Positions 14,798 to 23,596 of a stretch of 54,977 nucleotides of DNA are shown here, in pieces (position 1 is the first letter of the stretch; the number at the start of each line of letters is the position of its first letter). This DNA comes from an uncultured Bacilli bacterium. Its GTDB lineage: Bacteria; Bacillota_I; Bacilli_A; RF39; UBA660. The translations under genes were made by a program, and so were the position numbers. The notes under the pieces were generated by a model that saw only the letters and a list, made by a program, of their open reading frames with translations, searched no databases and was not told where the DNA came from. The DNA is taken from positions 1 to 54,977 of the forward strand of contig CAKOJJ010000005.1 in NCBI GenBank assembly GCA_934089275.1. The letters are read 5' to 3'.

Positions 14798-15777
14798 TTA
14801 CTTTTTGGTGCTTTTTTTAATAAGTTTAACTGGTCCTTGATTTTGCCAACAACTCCTTCAGGTAAATAATCTTGTACTACAAGTGATGCATACAATAAAG
14901 CCTCATATTCACCTAATAATTTCCATATACCATTAAGTTCAACTTTGTTAAAACTTTCGTCTACTAATTTAATATATTCATCAAACACATCATTTAATGG
15001 ATTTGTCCTATTAACTGTCCATGGTTTTACTTTACCTAACCCATATAAATGATAGATTACTGGATTTTCTATATCATCAATAATGTCTTTATAGGACATT
15101 ATTCTTTTGCCCTCTTTAAAATAAAATTTAGTTAGATTTCCCAAAAAAGCAAATGGATTAATATTATATCTAAAAGGAATTTTAGCAATATAGTCTGTTA
15201 ATCCATAATTAATCACATCTTGATCCGGTAATTTGAATTTACTTATATCATGTGAAGAACAAAAATCGACTATTTGTCTTTCTATTTCTTCATCGATCCA
15301 TTTTTGAGTATCAATTAATAATACACCGCTGTTGAAACATTGTGATAAACCAGTTTTTTTTAATCTTCTTCTTAAATTAATGTCCAATGATGCGTTTATT
15401 ACACCATCATAAGTCATCAGATTTGCTAAATCATTAACTATAATTGTATCGGCATCTAAATAAAGAAGTTTATCTACTCCTGATAAATCAAGATATTCTT
15501 GGAAAAATAATCTAACATTGGCTATTTGACTTCCTCTCCAATTAGGTATTCCATATTTCTCAACATCAAAACTTCTCGATTGATAAAATTTCCATGTAAC
15601 ATTTTTATAATCTTTTAAAATATTCTCACAAAAATCGTAATCAAATTTGGTAAAGTCCGAAACAATTATATGTATATTAAACTCTTTATCAGGATTATTG
15701 ATAAGCATAGATATGCAAGAAGCTAACATAAATTTTTTATAATTTCCATTTATTGTATATAACACATTTATTGTCAT
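14794..15777 (-). CDS. Glycosyltransferase family 8 protein
   Basis: 327 residues. The N-terminal Rossmann-like GT-A domain begins NVLYTINGNY. The metal- and nucleotide-sugar-binding DxD motif lies in LLYLDADTIIV. Family 8 also shows a downstream histidine and lysine motif, here IYHLYGLGKVKPW. It probably transfers glucose or galactose to a cell-surface glycan or lipid; the acceptor cannot be told. The chosen ATG has AAGGGTGA upstream, while the ATG five codons earlier lacks one. The gene is alone, with no wider glycan cluster nearby. Confidence 0.88.
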   Translation of the reverse strand: MTINVLYTINGNYKKFMLASCISMLINNPDKEFNIHIIVSDFTKFDYDFCENILKDYKNVTWKFYQSRSFDVEKYGIPNWRGSQIANVRLFFQEYLDLSGVDKLLYLDADTIIVNDLANLMTYDGVINASLDINLRRRLKKTGLSQCFNSGVLLIDTQKWIDEEIERQIVDFCSSHDISKFKLPDQDVINYGLTDYIAKIPFRYNINPFAFLGNLTKFYFKEGKRIMSYKDIIDDIENPVIYHLYGLGKVKPWTVNRTNPLNDVFDEYIKLVDESFNKVELNGIWKLLGEYEALLYASLVVQDYLPEGVVGKIKDQLNLLKKAPKSN

Positions 15778-15822
15778 AATTTCACCCTTCATAATATATT
15801 AACATAAACTATCAATAAAAAA

Positions 15823-15845
15823 AAGTAATGACTTAATCATTACTT
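15823..15845 (-). terminator. Terminator of the 17086-15840 operon
   Basis: AAGTAATGA (15823-15831) / TCATTACTT (15837-15845) with a T-run on the minus strand. The stop codon at 15840-15842 is within the stem. Confidence 0.8.
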
Positions 15846-16730
15846 AGTTAAATATCGATACTCTCCATTTGAAAGTTTTACTCTTATTGCACAACCAATA
15901 ACATAATTATATTTATTATAAACATAAACTATTTCAGTAGATGTAATTGAATAAACCTTATCGGCTTCGTCTAGATATTCACTGAAATCAGTTGCTGCCA
16001 TATCTTGGAAATCATTTCCAAATTCTCCATTTTCTACTTCATCAGGATCAACAGCATGAGTAAATTTTAAAAATATATTTTTATTAAAGTCACTGTAGTC
16101 ATCATCAACATGATCATATGCTGTATCTTTTTCTTTTATACTCTTATAACTATAATTTTCCAAAACACTTAGCTTCACTGGAGAAATAACACAGTTGTTA
16201 TAACTATCACAAATCTTTATATCAAATTTGTATTCTCCCTTATTCTTTTGAAGCTCTGCTGAACTATCGTTCTCATAATATACGGCACAAGGTCTAGATA
16301 AATCTTCACACTTCGTAACAAAATCGCCGATATCATAATCTTCATTAACACCAACTTTTAAGTCTTGTACAGCAACCTCTGGTTTAGTTGTATCTACTAC
16401 ACTTATTTTTTTTGATTTATATTTATTGTTATGTTTTATTCTAATCGTGAATTTTCCAACTTCACTTAATTTCCCATCAACAACAGGAACATTTGAAAGA
16501 TCAATATCATAATCATCAGTATCCTTTACTTCTTTTTTTAAGTAAAAATTAACATCTTTGCTTATTTCACTTCCAAGTTCTAACTTAATATTACTTTTTA
16601 TAAAAACTTCGTTTTTAAAACGATAGAAATAAAATAGTCCAACTAAAGCGCCAATTATTAAGAAAAAAATGATAATTGAAAATATTACCTTTTTAGGATT
16701 GCTATCCTCTATATAAAAATCTTCTTCCAT
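15840..16730 (-). CDS. Membrane-anchored extracellular hypothetical protein
   Basis: 296 residues. A short acidic cytoplasmic N-terminus is followed by one transmembrane helix (about 15-37) and a roughly 255-residue extracytoplasmic part. That part contains an Ig-like/HYR-like beta segment (VVDTTKPEVAVQDLKVGVNE) and two cysteines (CEDLSRPC) that could form a loop disulfide, then an acidic domain. No catalytic motif is seen. The ATG is chosen because AAGGTGG lies five bases upstream and it overlaps the stop of the preceding gene as TAATG, indicating translational coupling. Confidence 0.75.
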   Translation of the reverse strand: MEEDFYIEDSNPKKVIFSIIIFFLIIGALVGLFYFYRFKNEVFIKSNIKLELGSEISKDVNFYLKKEVKDTDDYDIDLSNVPVVDGKLSEVGKFTIRIKHNNKYKSKKISVVDTTKPEVAVQDLKVGVNEDYDIGDFVTKCEDLSRPCAVYYENDSSAELQKNKGEYKFDIKICDSYNNCVISPVKLSVLENYSYKSIKEKDTAYDHVDDDYSDFNKNIFLKFTHAVDPDEVENGEFGNDFQDMAATDFSEYLDEADKVYSITSTEIVYVYNKYNYVIGCAIRVKLSNGEYRYLTK

Positions 16731-17086
16731 TATATCCACCTTGAAAAATATATATTTCTCGTATAACCAATTTCATAATTATCAAATACTTTAATAATCC
16801 AATCGATTATAGCTTCTAATATATCTTGTCCCTTTCTTATTCTTATTCTATTCATTTCTGTTTTTAATTCTTTTCTAAAAAAATAATCATCTATATACTT
16901 ATTAATTATAAAATCAATTTGCTCTAATTTGGTGATATTTTTTTTATCATTGATATCCACTTTAAAAACAAAATCATGATAAACATTTATTATTTTTTCT
17001 GATAAAACATCTTCTTCATAATACTCAAAATCCATTATTTTGTAAAAATTAGGACAATGTTTCAAAACTTGTTTGTTTTTATTCAT
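16730..17086 (-). CDS. Hypothetical protein
   Basis: 118 residues, family not recognised. It is soluble and mostly helical, starting MNKNKQVLKHCPNFYKI, with acidic aromatic segments and a basic helix in the middle (RKELKTEMNRIRIRKG). The carboxyl end is NIYFSRWI. Its stop overlaps the start of the membrane-anchored gene downstream, so they form a two-gene operon. It follows the rpmF terminator. Confidence 0.6.
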   Translation of the reverse strand: MNKNKQVLKHCPNFYKIMDFEYYEEDVLSEKIINVYHDFVFKVDINDKKNITKLEQIDFIINKYIDDYFFRKELKTEMNRIRIRKGQDILEAIIDWIIKVFDNYEIGYTRNIYFSRWI

Positions 17087-17133
17087 GAAATCATACCTTT
17101 CTTCTAAATTATAGCAAATTTATGAAATAAAAA

Positions 17134-17158
17134 AAAGACTTAAAAAGTCTTTAAATTA
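17134..17158 (-). terminator. Terminator of yneF-yceD-rpmF
   Basis: AAAGACTT (17134-17141) / AAGTCTTT (17145-17152), T-run on the minus strand. It ends close to the rpmF stop codon. Confidence 0.75.
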
Positions 17159-17344
17159 CTATTCTTCGTTTACAGTTTCGATTACTTTTTTTCCTTTGTA
17201 ATTTCCACATTTTGGACATGCTCTATGTGCTTTAATAGGAGCACCACATTTTGGACAAGTAATTACACCTGGTAATTCTCTCTTTAAATGAGTACGACGC
17301 ATTCTCTTTTTAGTTTTACTAGTTCTTCTAAATGGAACTGCCAT
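17159..17344 (-). CDS. rpmF: 50S ribosomal protein L32
   Basis: 61 residues beginning MAVPFRRTSKTKKRMRRTH, the signature of bacterial L32. It has a zinc ribbon with two CxxC pairs (CPKCG near 31-35 and CPKCG near 44-48), the cysteine-containing form. I use the ATG giving MAVPF, preceded by AAGGAGTGG, rather than the ATG three codons earlier. It follows yceD by 24 bp, an arrangement widespread in bacteria. Confidence 0.97.
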   Translation of the reverse strand: MAVPFRRTSKTKKRMRRTHLKRELPGVITCPKCGAPIKAHRACPKCGNYKGKKVIETVNEE

Positions 17345-17368
17345 AATTTCCACTCCTTCCTTCGATTG

Positions 17369-17782
17369 TTAATCGCTTATAACTTCCCAACCTTCGCCTT
17401 TTAGTTGAACATCTTTATGTTCGTCTTTTACAACACGTATAGGGACTTCCGATACAATATTTTCCCATATAAATGGCAAAATATCAAGTGTATTTTTGTT
17501 TTTATTATAAAAATCTTCAAATTTTCCCATATTTTCTTCGATTTTTACATTAATTGGATAAGAAACATCTTCTAAACTGACTGCACATGGTAGTATAAAT
17601 TCACCTATTACATCGATATCACTTATTAAACAATCATCATAATCTATTTTAATAGTTCCAGATACATGTAAATTATTTATTTTTCTTATTCCTGCATTAA
17701 TATAGTATGATTCATCAAATGAAATATCACTGTCGAGTGTTACCTCGCCTAAATTATTTAGTTTAAATAAATCTATTTTCAT
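17369..17782 (-). CDS. yceD: YceD family protein (DUF177)
   Basis: 137 residues with the DUF177 pattern, including VSGTIKIDYDDCLISD and GEFILPCAVSLEDVSYPI and the C-terminal signature LKGEGWEVI. The gene almost always sits directly before rpmF, as here; in plants and some bacteria it is linked to 23S rRNA processing. The usual CxRC metal-like motif is partly replaced (ILPCAVSLED), so zinc binding is doubtful. Middle gene of yneF-yceD-rpmF. Confidence 0.85.
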   Translation of the reverse strand: MKIDLFKLNNLGEVTLDSDISFDESYYINAGIRKINNLHVSGTIKIDYDDCLISDIDVIGEFILPCAVSLEDVSYPINVKIEENMGKFEDFYNKNKNTLDILPFIWENIVSEVPIRVVKDEHKDVQLKGEGWEVISD

Positions 17783-17784
17783 AA

Positions 17785-17994
17785 TTATTTAACTCTATTC
17801 ATTTGTTGCATTACTTGTTTTACTTGCTTACTATTAGGTTTTCTTCCCATGCTAGTCATTAAAGTTTCAATCATTTTTTCATTTATTGGTGGGTTTTTCT
17901 TGAAATACTTTTGCATAAAATGTCTTGAAGCAAAGAATCCAATTAAGGCACCAATGATAAGTCCAAATAATACTAATAAAATATCATGTAACAT
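17785..17994 (-). CDS. yneF: YneF family (UPF0154) small membrane protein
   Basis: 69 residues. One N-terminal transmembrane helix (about 5-24, LLVLFGLIIGALIGFFASR) is followed by the conserved cytoplasmic tail KYFKKNPPINEKMIETLMTSMGRKPNSKQVKQVM, diagnostic of the family. Function is unknown. It ends 2 bp before yceD. GGAGAG precedes the ATG and a near-consensus promoter lies 25 bp further upstream. Confidence 0.9.
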   Translation of the reverse strand: MLHDILLVLFGLIIGALIGFFASRHFMQKYFKKNPPINEKMIETLMTSMGRKPNSKQVKQVMQQMNRVK

Positions 17995-18018
17995 ATTTTT
18001 CTCTCCTTTACGTACTTA

Positions 18019-18047
18019 ATTATATCAATAAACGTATTTTTTAACAA
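18019..18047 (-). promoter_or_regulatory. Promoter of yneF-yceD-rpmF
   Basis: Minus-strand TTGTTA (18042-18047), 17 bp spacer, TATAAT (18019-18024). Confidence 0.65.
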
Positions 18048-18059
18048 GAAAAACAAATT

Positions 18060-20066
18060 TTACTCATAGACAATTAATTCGTGTTGACATCTAGTTACAG
18101 CAACATAATATAAATATTTGTCATAATCAAAATTATTAATTATTATTACAGAATCGAATTCTAGTCCTTTAACTCCGTAAGCTGGAGCTACAACTAATTG
18201 CTTATTAAACTTTTCAGTATTTATATCAATTAAAGAAATCTTATCATATTTATCCTTTAAAGCATTCATAAGTATTTTGGCTTCTTCAATACTTTTAGTA
18301 ATAATTGCTATACTCTTATATTTTTTCTTTAAATATACGATATCCTTACCTATGTATTTAAGATCTTTCATACTTCTTTTAATAACTGGAGTACTAGAAC
18401 TCTTTCTAATCGCTGAAGTTTGATTTAGATTAAGGACTTTATTTGCATATTCAATAATTTCTGGACTGGAGCGGTAAGTTTTATTAAGCTCAACATATTT
18501 TGTTTCTCTTTGATCAAATATTGGAAGCAACTCCTCAAGAGAACCGTGCTTGTAGAAAGGATTAACTGATTGATTAACATCTCCTAATATGGTAAATCCA
18601 GCATTTTTAAATATCTTATGCAATATTTTATATTGTAAATAAGTATAGTCTTGAGCTTCATCAATGATAACTTCTCTTACATATACTTGATAAGGAAAAC
18701 CAGTTAGTAAGAATTTCATATACATAAATACGGTTGCATCATCATAATTTATGACGTTGGCATCAATATTTCTTTTTAATTCATTTTCTCTAAAAGGCAT
18801 CTTATAACTGTTTAGAAAAATAGCTGAAGCATAAAAACTTTTATATATTTTTTTCATATCGCTTGTAAAGTTAGCAATTTTTAATAAATGTGAACGTATT
18901 TTAATAAAATCTCCTTTAGTTCCTTTAAAATAACTATTATTGATTTTCTCTGCTATTAAATCTACTCTTTCAAATAAAGGTTTATTATCATATCTTTTAT
19001 ATAATAATTCATTAAGTTCACTCATTGGAATAACCTTTTTCTTATATTCTAAATTATCCAAAAATCTACTAGCTTTAGTAAAATATTTGCAATAGTCTTC
19101 AATTAAAGGAATTATTTCATCACTTAATTTAAATTTAATAAGTTCATTATCTTGTCTTGTATCTTTATAATATCTTTCAACAAATGATGAGTATGATTCA
19201 ACTCTTTCGTATTCGGAAATAAACTTAGAAACCAGTTTATGATAAGTTGATTCTAAAGTGTTTTTTTCTCCTAATGAAGGTAAAACATCAGAAATATATT
19301 CAGTAAAAACATTATTTGGAGAAAGGATTAAAACATTACTGCTTGTTAAATTTTCCATTTTGTAAAGTAGATAAGCAATTCTATGTAATGCAACACTAGT
19401 TTTTCCACTACCGGCAACACCTTGAACAATAATATTTTTAGTTGTCGTATCTCTTATTACCATATTTTGTTCTACTTGAATCGTATTTACAATATCTTTC
19501 ATCTTATCACTTGATGTTTGACTTAAAACTTCTTGTAACATTTCGTCATCAATATTTAAGTTGGTATCAAAAACGGCTTTTAATTCAGCATTTTCAATCT
19601 TATATTGTCTTTTTCTTGTAATATCGCCTACTTCAATTCCGTCAGGAGATTCATAAGAAGATTTTCCAAGTCCATAATCATAAAACATGCTGCATATTGG
19701 AGCACGCCAATCATATACTAAGTAATCAAGATCTTTTTTTATTGATTTAATTCCAATGTAAATGTCTTCATTATTAAAACGAATCATACCAAAATAAGGG
19801 TTATTACGAACTTTATCAAGTACACGATAGTGTCCTGCTTTTCTCTCTAAAGTGCTTATTTTTACTTCGTTATCATAGATGAATGTATTCATTTCTCCAG
19901 AGTCAAATTCATGAGAACTTTCCCACATCATTTTTTGAAATTCTTTTAAATCATTTTCTTCGGTAAAAAGTTCTTTACCAGCATCTCCTAATTGTTGATC
20001 AATTTCACCAACAACATATTTGAGTCTTGCTTTTTCTTTATTGAATTCTGTATCTGTCAATTTCAT
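18060..20066 (-). CDS. helD: UvrD-like superfamily 1 helicase, HelD type
   Basis: 668 residues. The N-terminus (about 1-75) is a charged coiled coil as in HelD, the ATPase that pries stalled RNA polymerase from DNA in Gram-positives. Walker A is GVAGSGKTS (216-224). Walker B is EVIIDEAQDYTYLQ. Further motifs are GDVNQSVNPF (III), LNKTYRSSPEI (IV), VKGLEFDSVII (V) and YVAVTRCQHEL (VI). It lacks the nuclease domain of RecB/AddA. It is about 100 residues shorter than B. subtilis HelD. A distinct DNA helicase role cannot be excluded. AGGTGAT precedes the ATG. Confidence 0.85.
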   Translation of the reverse strand: MKLTDTEFNKEKARLKYVVGEIDQQLGDAGKELFTEENDLKEFQKMMWESSHEFDSGEMNTFIYDNEVKISTLERKAGHYRVLDKVRNNPYFGMIRFNNEDIYIGIKSIKKDLDYLVYDWRAPICSMFYDYGLGKSSYESPDGIEVGDITRKRQYKIENAELKAVFDTNLNIDDEMLQEVLSQTSSDKMKDIVNTIQVEQNMVIRDTTTKNIIVQGVAGSGKTSVALHRIAYLLYKMENLTSSNVLILSPNNVFTEYISDVLPSLGEKNTLESTYHKLVSKFISEYERVESYSSFVERYYKDTRQDNELIKFKLSDEIIPLIEDYCKYFTKASRFLDNLEYKKKVIPMSELNELLYKRYDNKPLFERVDLIAEKINNSYFKGTKGDFIKIRSHLLKIANFTSDMKKIYKSFYASAIFLNSYKMPFRENELKRNIDANVINYDDATVFMYMKFLLTGFPYQVYVREVIIDEAQDYTYLQYKILHKIFKNAGFTILGDVNQSVNPFYKHGSLEELLPIFDQRETKYVELNKTYRSSPEIIEYANKVLNLNQTSAIRKSSSTPVIKRSMKDLKYIGKDIVYLKKKYKSIAIITKSIEEAKILMNALKDKYDKISLIDINTEKFNKQLVVAPAYGVKGLEFDSVIIINNFDYDKYLYYVAVTRCQHELIVYE

Positions 20067-20106
20067 TTACATCACCTCATTCTATATTTAATTATAAAAA
20101 AACAAT

Positions 20107-20130
20107 AAAAAAAACACAACAAAGTGTGTT
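20107..20130 (-). terminator. Terminator of the 20793-20154 operon
   Basis: AACACA (20113-20118) / TGTGTT (20125-20130), T-run on the minus strand. Confidence 0.65.
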
Positions 20131-20153
20131 AATTCTTTATACTAATTTGACAA

Positions 20154-20465
20154 TTATAAATTTCTTTTTCCTTGATTTCTTTCAACATTAGCTATCTTAG
20201 CTGAAAGTTCTTCAATACGTTCTTTGGATTGTCTTAACTGATTTTTAACAGAATTCATCCATGTTGCTGGTTCTTCTAAATTGATAGAAACATCAGCGCT
20301 TTTCATTAGAAAGAGAATCTTTAAAGCTTTCAAATATAATCTTATACTGTGTCTAGTTTCATCAAATGAAATTAGTTCATCGAGTAACTCACTGATTCTT
20401 CTACATCTAACGATTTCATAATCTAGTTCATTATTTATATAATCAATATATTCTTCATTTGTCAT
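20154..20465 (-). CDS. Hypothetical helical protein
   Basis: 103 residues, family not recognised. It is predicted all helical and soluble, starting MTNEEYIDYINNEL, with a basic C-terminal coiled coil (KERIEELSAKIANVERNQG). It lies one base after another small helical gene, so the pair may act as partners. No catalytic motif or DNA-binding motif is visible. Confidence 0.65.
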   Translation of the reverse strand: MTNEEYIDYINNELDYEIVRCRRISELLDELISFDETRHSIRLYLKALKILFLMKSADVSINLEEPATWMNSVKNQLRQSKERIEELSAKIANVERNQGKRNL

Positions 20466-20466
20466 A

Positions 20467-20793
20467 TTATTTTGTATATGATTGCATCATCAAGTCTTCA
20501 CGTTTTTCTTGAAGTTCAAGAACTCTTGATTCAAGAAAATCTAATCTTACATAATAATACTTTAATGCTTCTCCATATGTGCCTTGTACTTTACTTTCTT
20601 TTGCAGTTAATACAGCAAACTCCAATTGACGAAATAAAGTAAGAGGCGAATTTTTAGAACCTTTATTAATTGCTTGTAAAAGTTCAATTATTCGATTTAC
20701 TTTCTTTATTTCTCTATTGGTATTATAAAGTTCATACTCACAGCAATCAATTGAGTCTTCTAAACTTAATTCATTTTTTTCTCCATCTGACAT
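20467..20793 (-). CDS. Hypothetical coiled-coil protein
   Basis: 108 residues beginning MSDGEKNELSLEDSIDC. Two long helices with heptad-like spacing (NTNREIKKVNRIIELLQ and RVLELQEKREDLM) flank a middle segment. Family not recognised. The ATG with GAGGTG six bases upstream is used instead of the GTG three codons earlier. A promoter (TTGCAT, 18 bp, TATAAT) lies just upstream at about 20808-20837, so this is the first gene of a two-gene operon. Confidence 0.65.
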   Translation of the reverse strand: MSDGEKNELSLEDSIDCCEYELYNTNREIKKVNRIIELLQAINKGSKNSPLTLFRQLEFAVLTAKESKVQGTYGEALKYYYVRLDFLESRVLELQEKREDLMMQSYTK

Positions 20794-20846
20794 AATTATC
20801 ACCTCGGTAAATCGTATTATATCATATCCATTAAAATATATGCAAA

Positions 20847-22124
20847 TTACTCTTTAAAAATAAATACATAATCTAGAATTTTTACTTCATCTCCACGTTT
20901 TGCTCCCATGCGTTCAAGTTCATCTTCAACACCCATGCCACGAAGTTTACGTCCGAATCTTTCAACAGATTCGTCTTCGTCAAAACGAGTCATATAGAAT
21001 AATGTTTCAATATCATGTCCACTTAATACCCAAATGTCATTTTCACGTTTAACAGTAAATGGTTTTTCATTTTTGAATTTATAAAGAACATGACTTTCTT
21101 TTAATTGATTTTCATCATATAAAACAACTTCATCACATTTTTCCACTAAGTCTTGTAAATAATCTATTAAATCATTTAGTCCTTCTTTGTTTAAAGCACT
21201 TATTTCAAATATTTTTTCATTTGGATATTTTTCTTTGAATTTAGCTAAATTATCTTTAGCATTTTCTAAATCCATTTTATTAGCAATTATAATGCTTGGT
21301 TTATTTTTTAAAGTTTCATCATATAAACTAAGCTCATTTTTAATAATTTCATAGTCTTCAAGAGGATTTCTTCCTTCGCTTCCACCCATATCAACAACAT
21401 GAGCGATAACTTTAGTACGCATAGCATGTCTTAAGAATTTATCACCAAGACCAATGCCTTCATGTGCGCCTTCTATAAGTCCCGGTAAATCGGCCATTAC
21501 AAATGTTTTACCATTTTTAGCCTTTACTACTCCAAGATTAGGACTTAAAGTTGTAAAATGATATGCACCTATTTTGGCATTACAATTACTTATATTGGAA
21601 ATTAAAGTACTTTTTCCAACAGATGGCATACCAACAAGACCAACGTCTGCTAAAACTTTTAATTCACATCTAACAATTAAACTTTCACCTGGTTCACCAA
21701 GTTCACTCATTCTTGGAGCTGGATTATCATGAGTTGCAAAAGCACGGTTTCCTCTTCCGCCTCTTCCACCACGAGCAACAACGTATTCTTCATTTTCTTT
21801 AGTTAAATCAGCTAAAACTATATTATTTTCATCATCATAGATAGTTGTACCCATTGGAACGCTTACATAAACATCTTCTGTGTTAGCTCCATTTCTATTA
21901 GATCCTTTTCCGTTTGTACCTTTATCACCTTTAATTTGTTTCATCATATGTAAATCGATTAAGGTTCTTAAGCCTGGATCAGTTTTAAAAATGATACTTG
22001 CTCCTTTTCCACCATTTCCTCCGTTTGGTCCACCCATTTCAACGAATTTTTCACGACGAAAAGAAGTACAGCCGTCTCCACCTTTTCCAGCAATTACTTT
22101 TATTCTAACTTCATCTTGAAACAT
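20847..22124 (-). CDS. obgE: GTPase Obg/CgtA
   Basis: Essential ribosome-associated GTPase in 50S assembly and stress control. The glycine-rich Obg fold fills about 1-160 (IKVIAGKGGDGCTSFRREK, ARGGRGGRGNRAF). The G domain has G1 GMPSVGKST, G3 DLPGLIEGAHEG, G4 NKMD and G5 ISAL. The C-terminal OCT domain (about 345-425) includes GRKLRGMGVEDELERMGAKRGDEV. Length 425 is typical for Bacillota. It overlaps no neighbour; the Smr gene ends 2 bp upstream, implying one operon with the PfkB-like gene. Confidence 0.97.
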   Translation of the reverse strand: MFQDEVRIKVIAGKGGDGCTSFRREKFVEMGGPNGGNGGKGASIIFKTDPGLRTLIDLHMMKQIKGDKGTNGKGSNRNGANTEDVYVSVPMGTTIYDDENNIVLADLTKENEEYVVARGGRGGRGNRAFATHDNPAPRMSELGEPGESLIVRCELKVLADVGLVGMPSVGKSTLISNISNCNAKIGAYHFTTLSPNLGVVKAKNGKTFVMADLPGLIEGAHEGIGLGDKFLRHAMRTKVIAHVVDMGGSEGRNPLEDYEIIKNELSLYDETLKNKPSIIIANKMDLENAKDNLAKFKEKYPNEKIFEISALNKEGLNDLIDYLQDLVEKCDEVVLYDENQLKESHVLYKFKNEKPFTVKRENDIWVLSGHDIETLFYMTRFDEDESVERFGRKLRGMGVEDELERMGAKRGDEVKILDYVFIFKE

Positions 22125-22126
22125 AC

Positions 22127-22399
22127 CTAAACCTCCTTTTTTAATTCAATTATTGTACAACCAATATTCATATTATACAAGTAAAAACATTTAACATACT
22201 TGTTTCTTTTTAAATCGTTATGAATTCTCTTTCTTAATATACCTGCACCTTTACCATGAATAACACAAACTTTTTCTTTTCCTAAACGATAATTCTCATA
22301 TATAAAATCGTTAACAAAAGTCATAACCGTGTCATCTGTTAAACCATGAACATCTAGGCTTGGTAAAATATCTAAAAATGGATCAAATTGCTTATACAT
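22127..22399 (-). CDS. Stand-alone Smr-domain protein
   Basis: 90 residues containing LDVHGLT, VIHGKGAGILR and a final strand with GCTIIEL, the two signature motifs of the Smr domain, seen C-terminally in MutS2 and alone in bacterial RNA/DNA endonucleases. Here it is alone with no MutS2 sequence. I start at the ATG overlapping the last codons of the PfkB-like gene (22397-22399), likely coupled; a longer frame from 22486 would lie wholly inside that gene and lacks a ribosome binding site. Confidence 0.75.
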   Translation of the reverse strand: MYKQFDPFLDILPSLDVHGLTDDTVMTFVNDFIYENYRLGKEKVCVIHGKGAGILRKRIHNDLKRNKYVKCFYLYNMNIGCTIIELKKEV

Positions 22400-23525
22400 T
22401 GTATTCGTCAAAAATATTTGTTTCATGAACTTCAGGTTGCTCAGGTTGTTTTTCTTCTTGAACTGGTTGTTGAGTCGTCTCTTCAAAAGCGATATTTTGA
22501 TTTGTGTTATTACTTGGAGTTTCTGGAATATTATTAGTTACAATATTATTTTCAACTTCCGAAGAATGAATTGGTTCAATCGTTTCTGGTGTTGCTTGTT
22601 TTTGTTGACTTTCAGCTATACCAAATTTTTCTTTTAAGCCAGAATTTTCTAATACTTCGATTAATTCAGGAATAGAATCAACTTCACCAACTTTAGCAAT
22701 AGAAATTGATGCAGCAGTATCAGCAAATTTAATCGCATCATCTAAATTAATGTTTCTAATTAAAGCAAAAGCAAGAGCTCCAACAAATATGGAATCAAAG
22801 CTTGAGTAATCTACTACATTCATTTTCATTTCTGGGACTAATTTAACTTTTCCATCAACACAATATAAAATTTTATGATTTTTTAATATTATTATGTAAT
22901 TGCTTTTACCAGAGATATCAACTAGTCTTTGATAAAGGTTAATACAACTTGCTTGAGAGTCATCAATAGTTTCCTTGCTCATCATTTCAGCAAAAACTTG
23001 AGTACATACTACATAAGTACATCTTTTAGATAAATTGATTGTATCTTTGTCACCAAAGCGAGCGTAAAATAAAGTTTGACAATTTGCTGTATTATTTAAA
23101 AGAGCATACGCACCAGCAAAATCAGTACCATCTATTATGGCAAAATTAGGAACAAAATCATATTTGTATTTTGCTAGTTGATTTTCTGGATCATTATAAA
23201 GAACTTTTGTTGTTACTCCGTTTTTGGCATTCAATATCATATAGTTTACAACAGTTCCTCTTTCATAATTAGTTTCAATGTATTTAGTATCTATTCCATA
23301 TTCTTTAAACGTATTTCTAATTTTTTCAGCATATGCATCATTACCAACTACTCCAGTAAAATGGTTGTTCAATCCATATTTAGCAAGTAAACATGAACTT
23401 GTTGCACCGACATTACCTACACTTTCATATTTAGTACTTATATGAAATACATCACCTTCATTTGGAAATTCTTGTAAAGGCAAATAAACATTTACTGCTG
23501 GTTTTCCAATAACTATTGTTTCCAT
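22392..23525 (-). CDS. PfkB/ribokinase-family protein with altered catalytic loop
   Basis: 377 residues. About 1-300 has the ribokinase fold: METIVIGKPAVNVYLP at the start, the substrate-side glycine motif as SVGNVGATSSCLLAKYG, and a lid. The usual anion-hole signature DTTGAGD reads VVDYSSFD (241-244 SSFD): the catalytic aspartate (Asp244) remains, the GAG does not. About 304-377 is a low-complexity tail rich in Gln, Glu, Pro and Asn. Activity as a sugar kinase is uncertain. It is first in an operon with smr and obg. GGGATGA precedes the ATG. Confidence 0.8.
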   Translation of the reverse strand: METIVIGKPAVNVYLPLQEFPNEGDVFHISTKYESVGNVGATSSCLLAKYGLNNHFTGVVGNDAYAEKIRNTFKEYGIDTKYIETNYERGTVVNYMILNAKNGVTTKVLYNDPENQLAKYKYDFVPNFAIIDGTDFAGAYALLNNTANCQTLFYARFGDKDTINLSKRCTYVVCTQVFAEMMSKETIDDSQASCINLYQRLVDISGKSNYIIILKNHKILYCVDGKVKLVPEMKMNVVDYSSFDSIFVGALAFALIRNINLDDAIKFADTAASISIAKVGEVDSIPELIEVLENSGLKEKFGIAESQQKQATPETIEPIHSSEVENNIVTNNIPETPSNNTNQNIAFEETTQQPVQEEKQPEQPEVHETNIFDEYNV

Positions 23526-23564
23526 TAAATCATCCCTATTCTATGATTATTATACACTAAAGAG

Positions 23565-23595
23565 CAAAAAAAAACTATAAAAAAAGAAATAGTTT
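23565..23595 (-). terminator. Terminator of the kinase-like operon
   Basis: AAACTAT (23572-23578) / ATAGTTT (23589-23595), T-rich on the minus strand, one base past the stop codon of the 23597-24331 gene. Confidence 0.65.
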
Positions 23596-23596
23596 A

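Noticed and set aside
21880..22119. Plus-strand frame opposite the obg start, proline-rich
   Set aside because: Shadow of the glycine-rich Obg domain read on the other strand.
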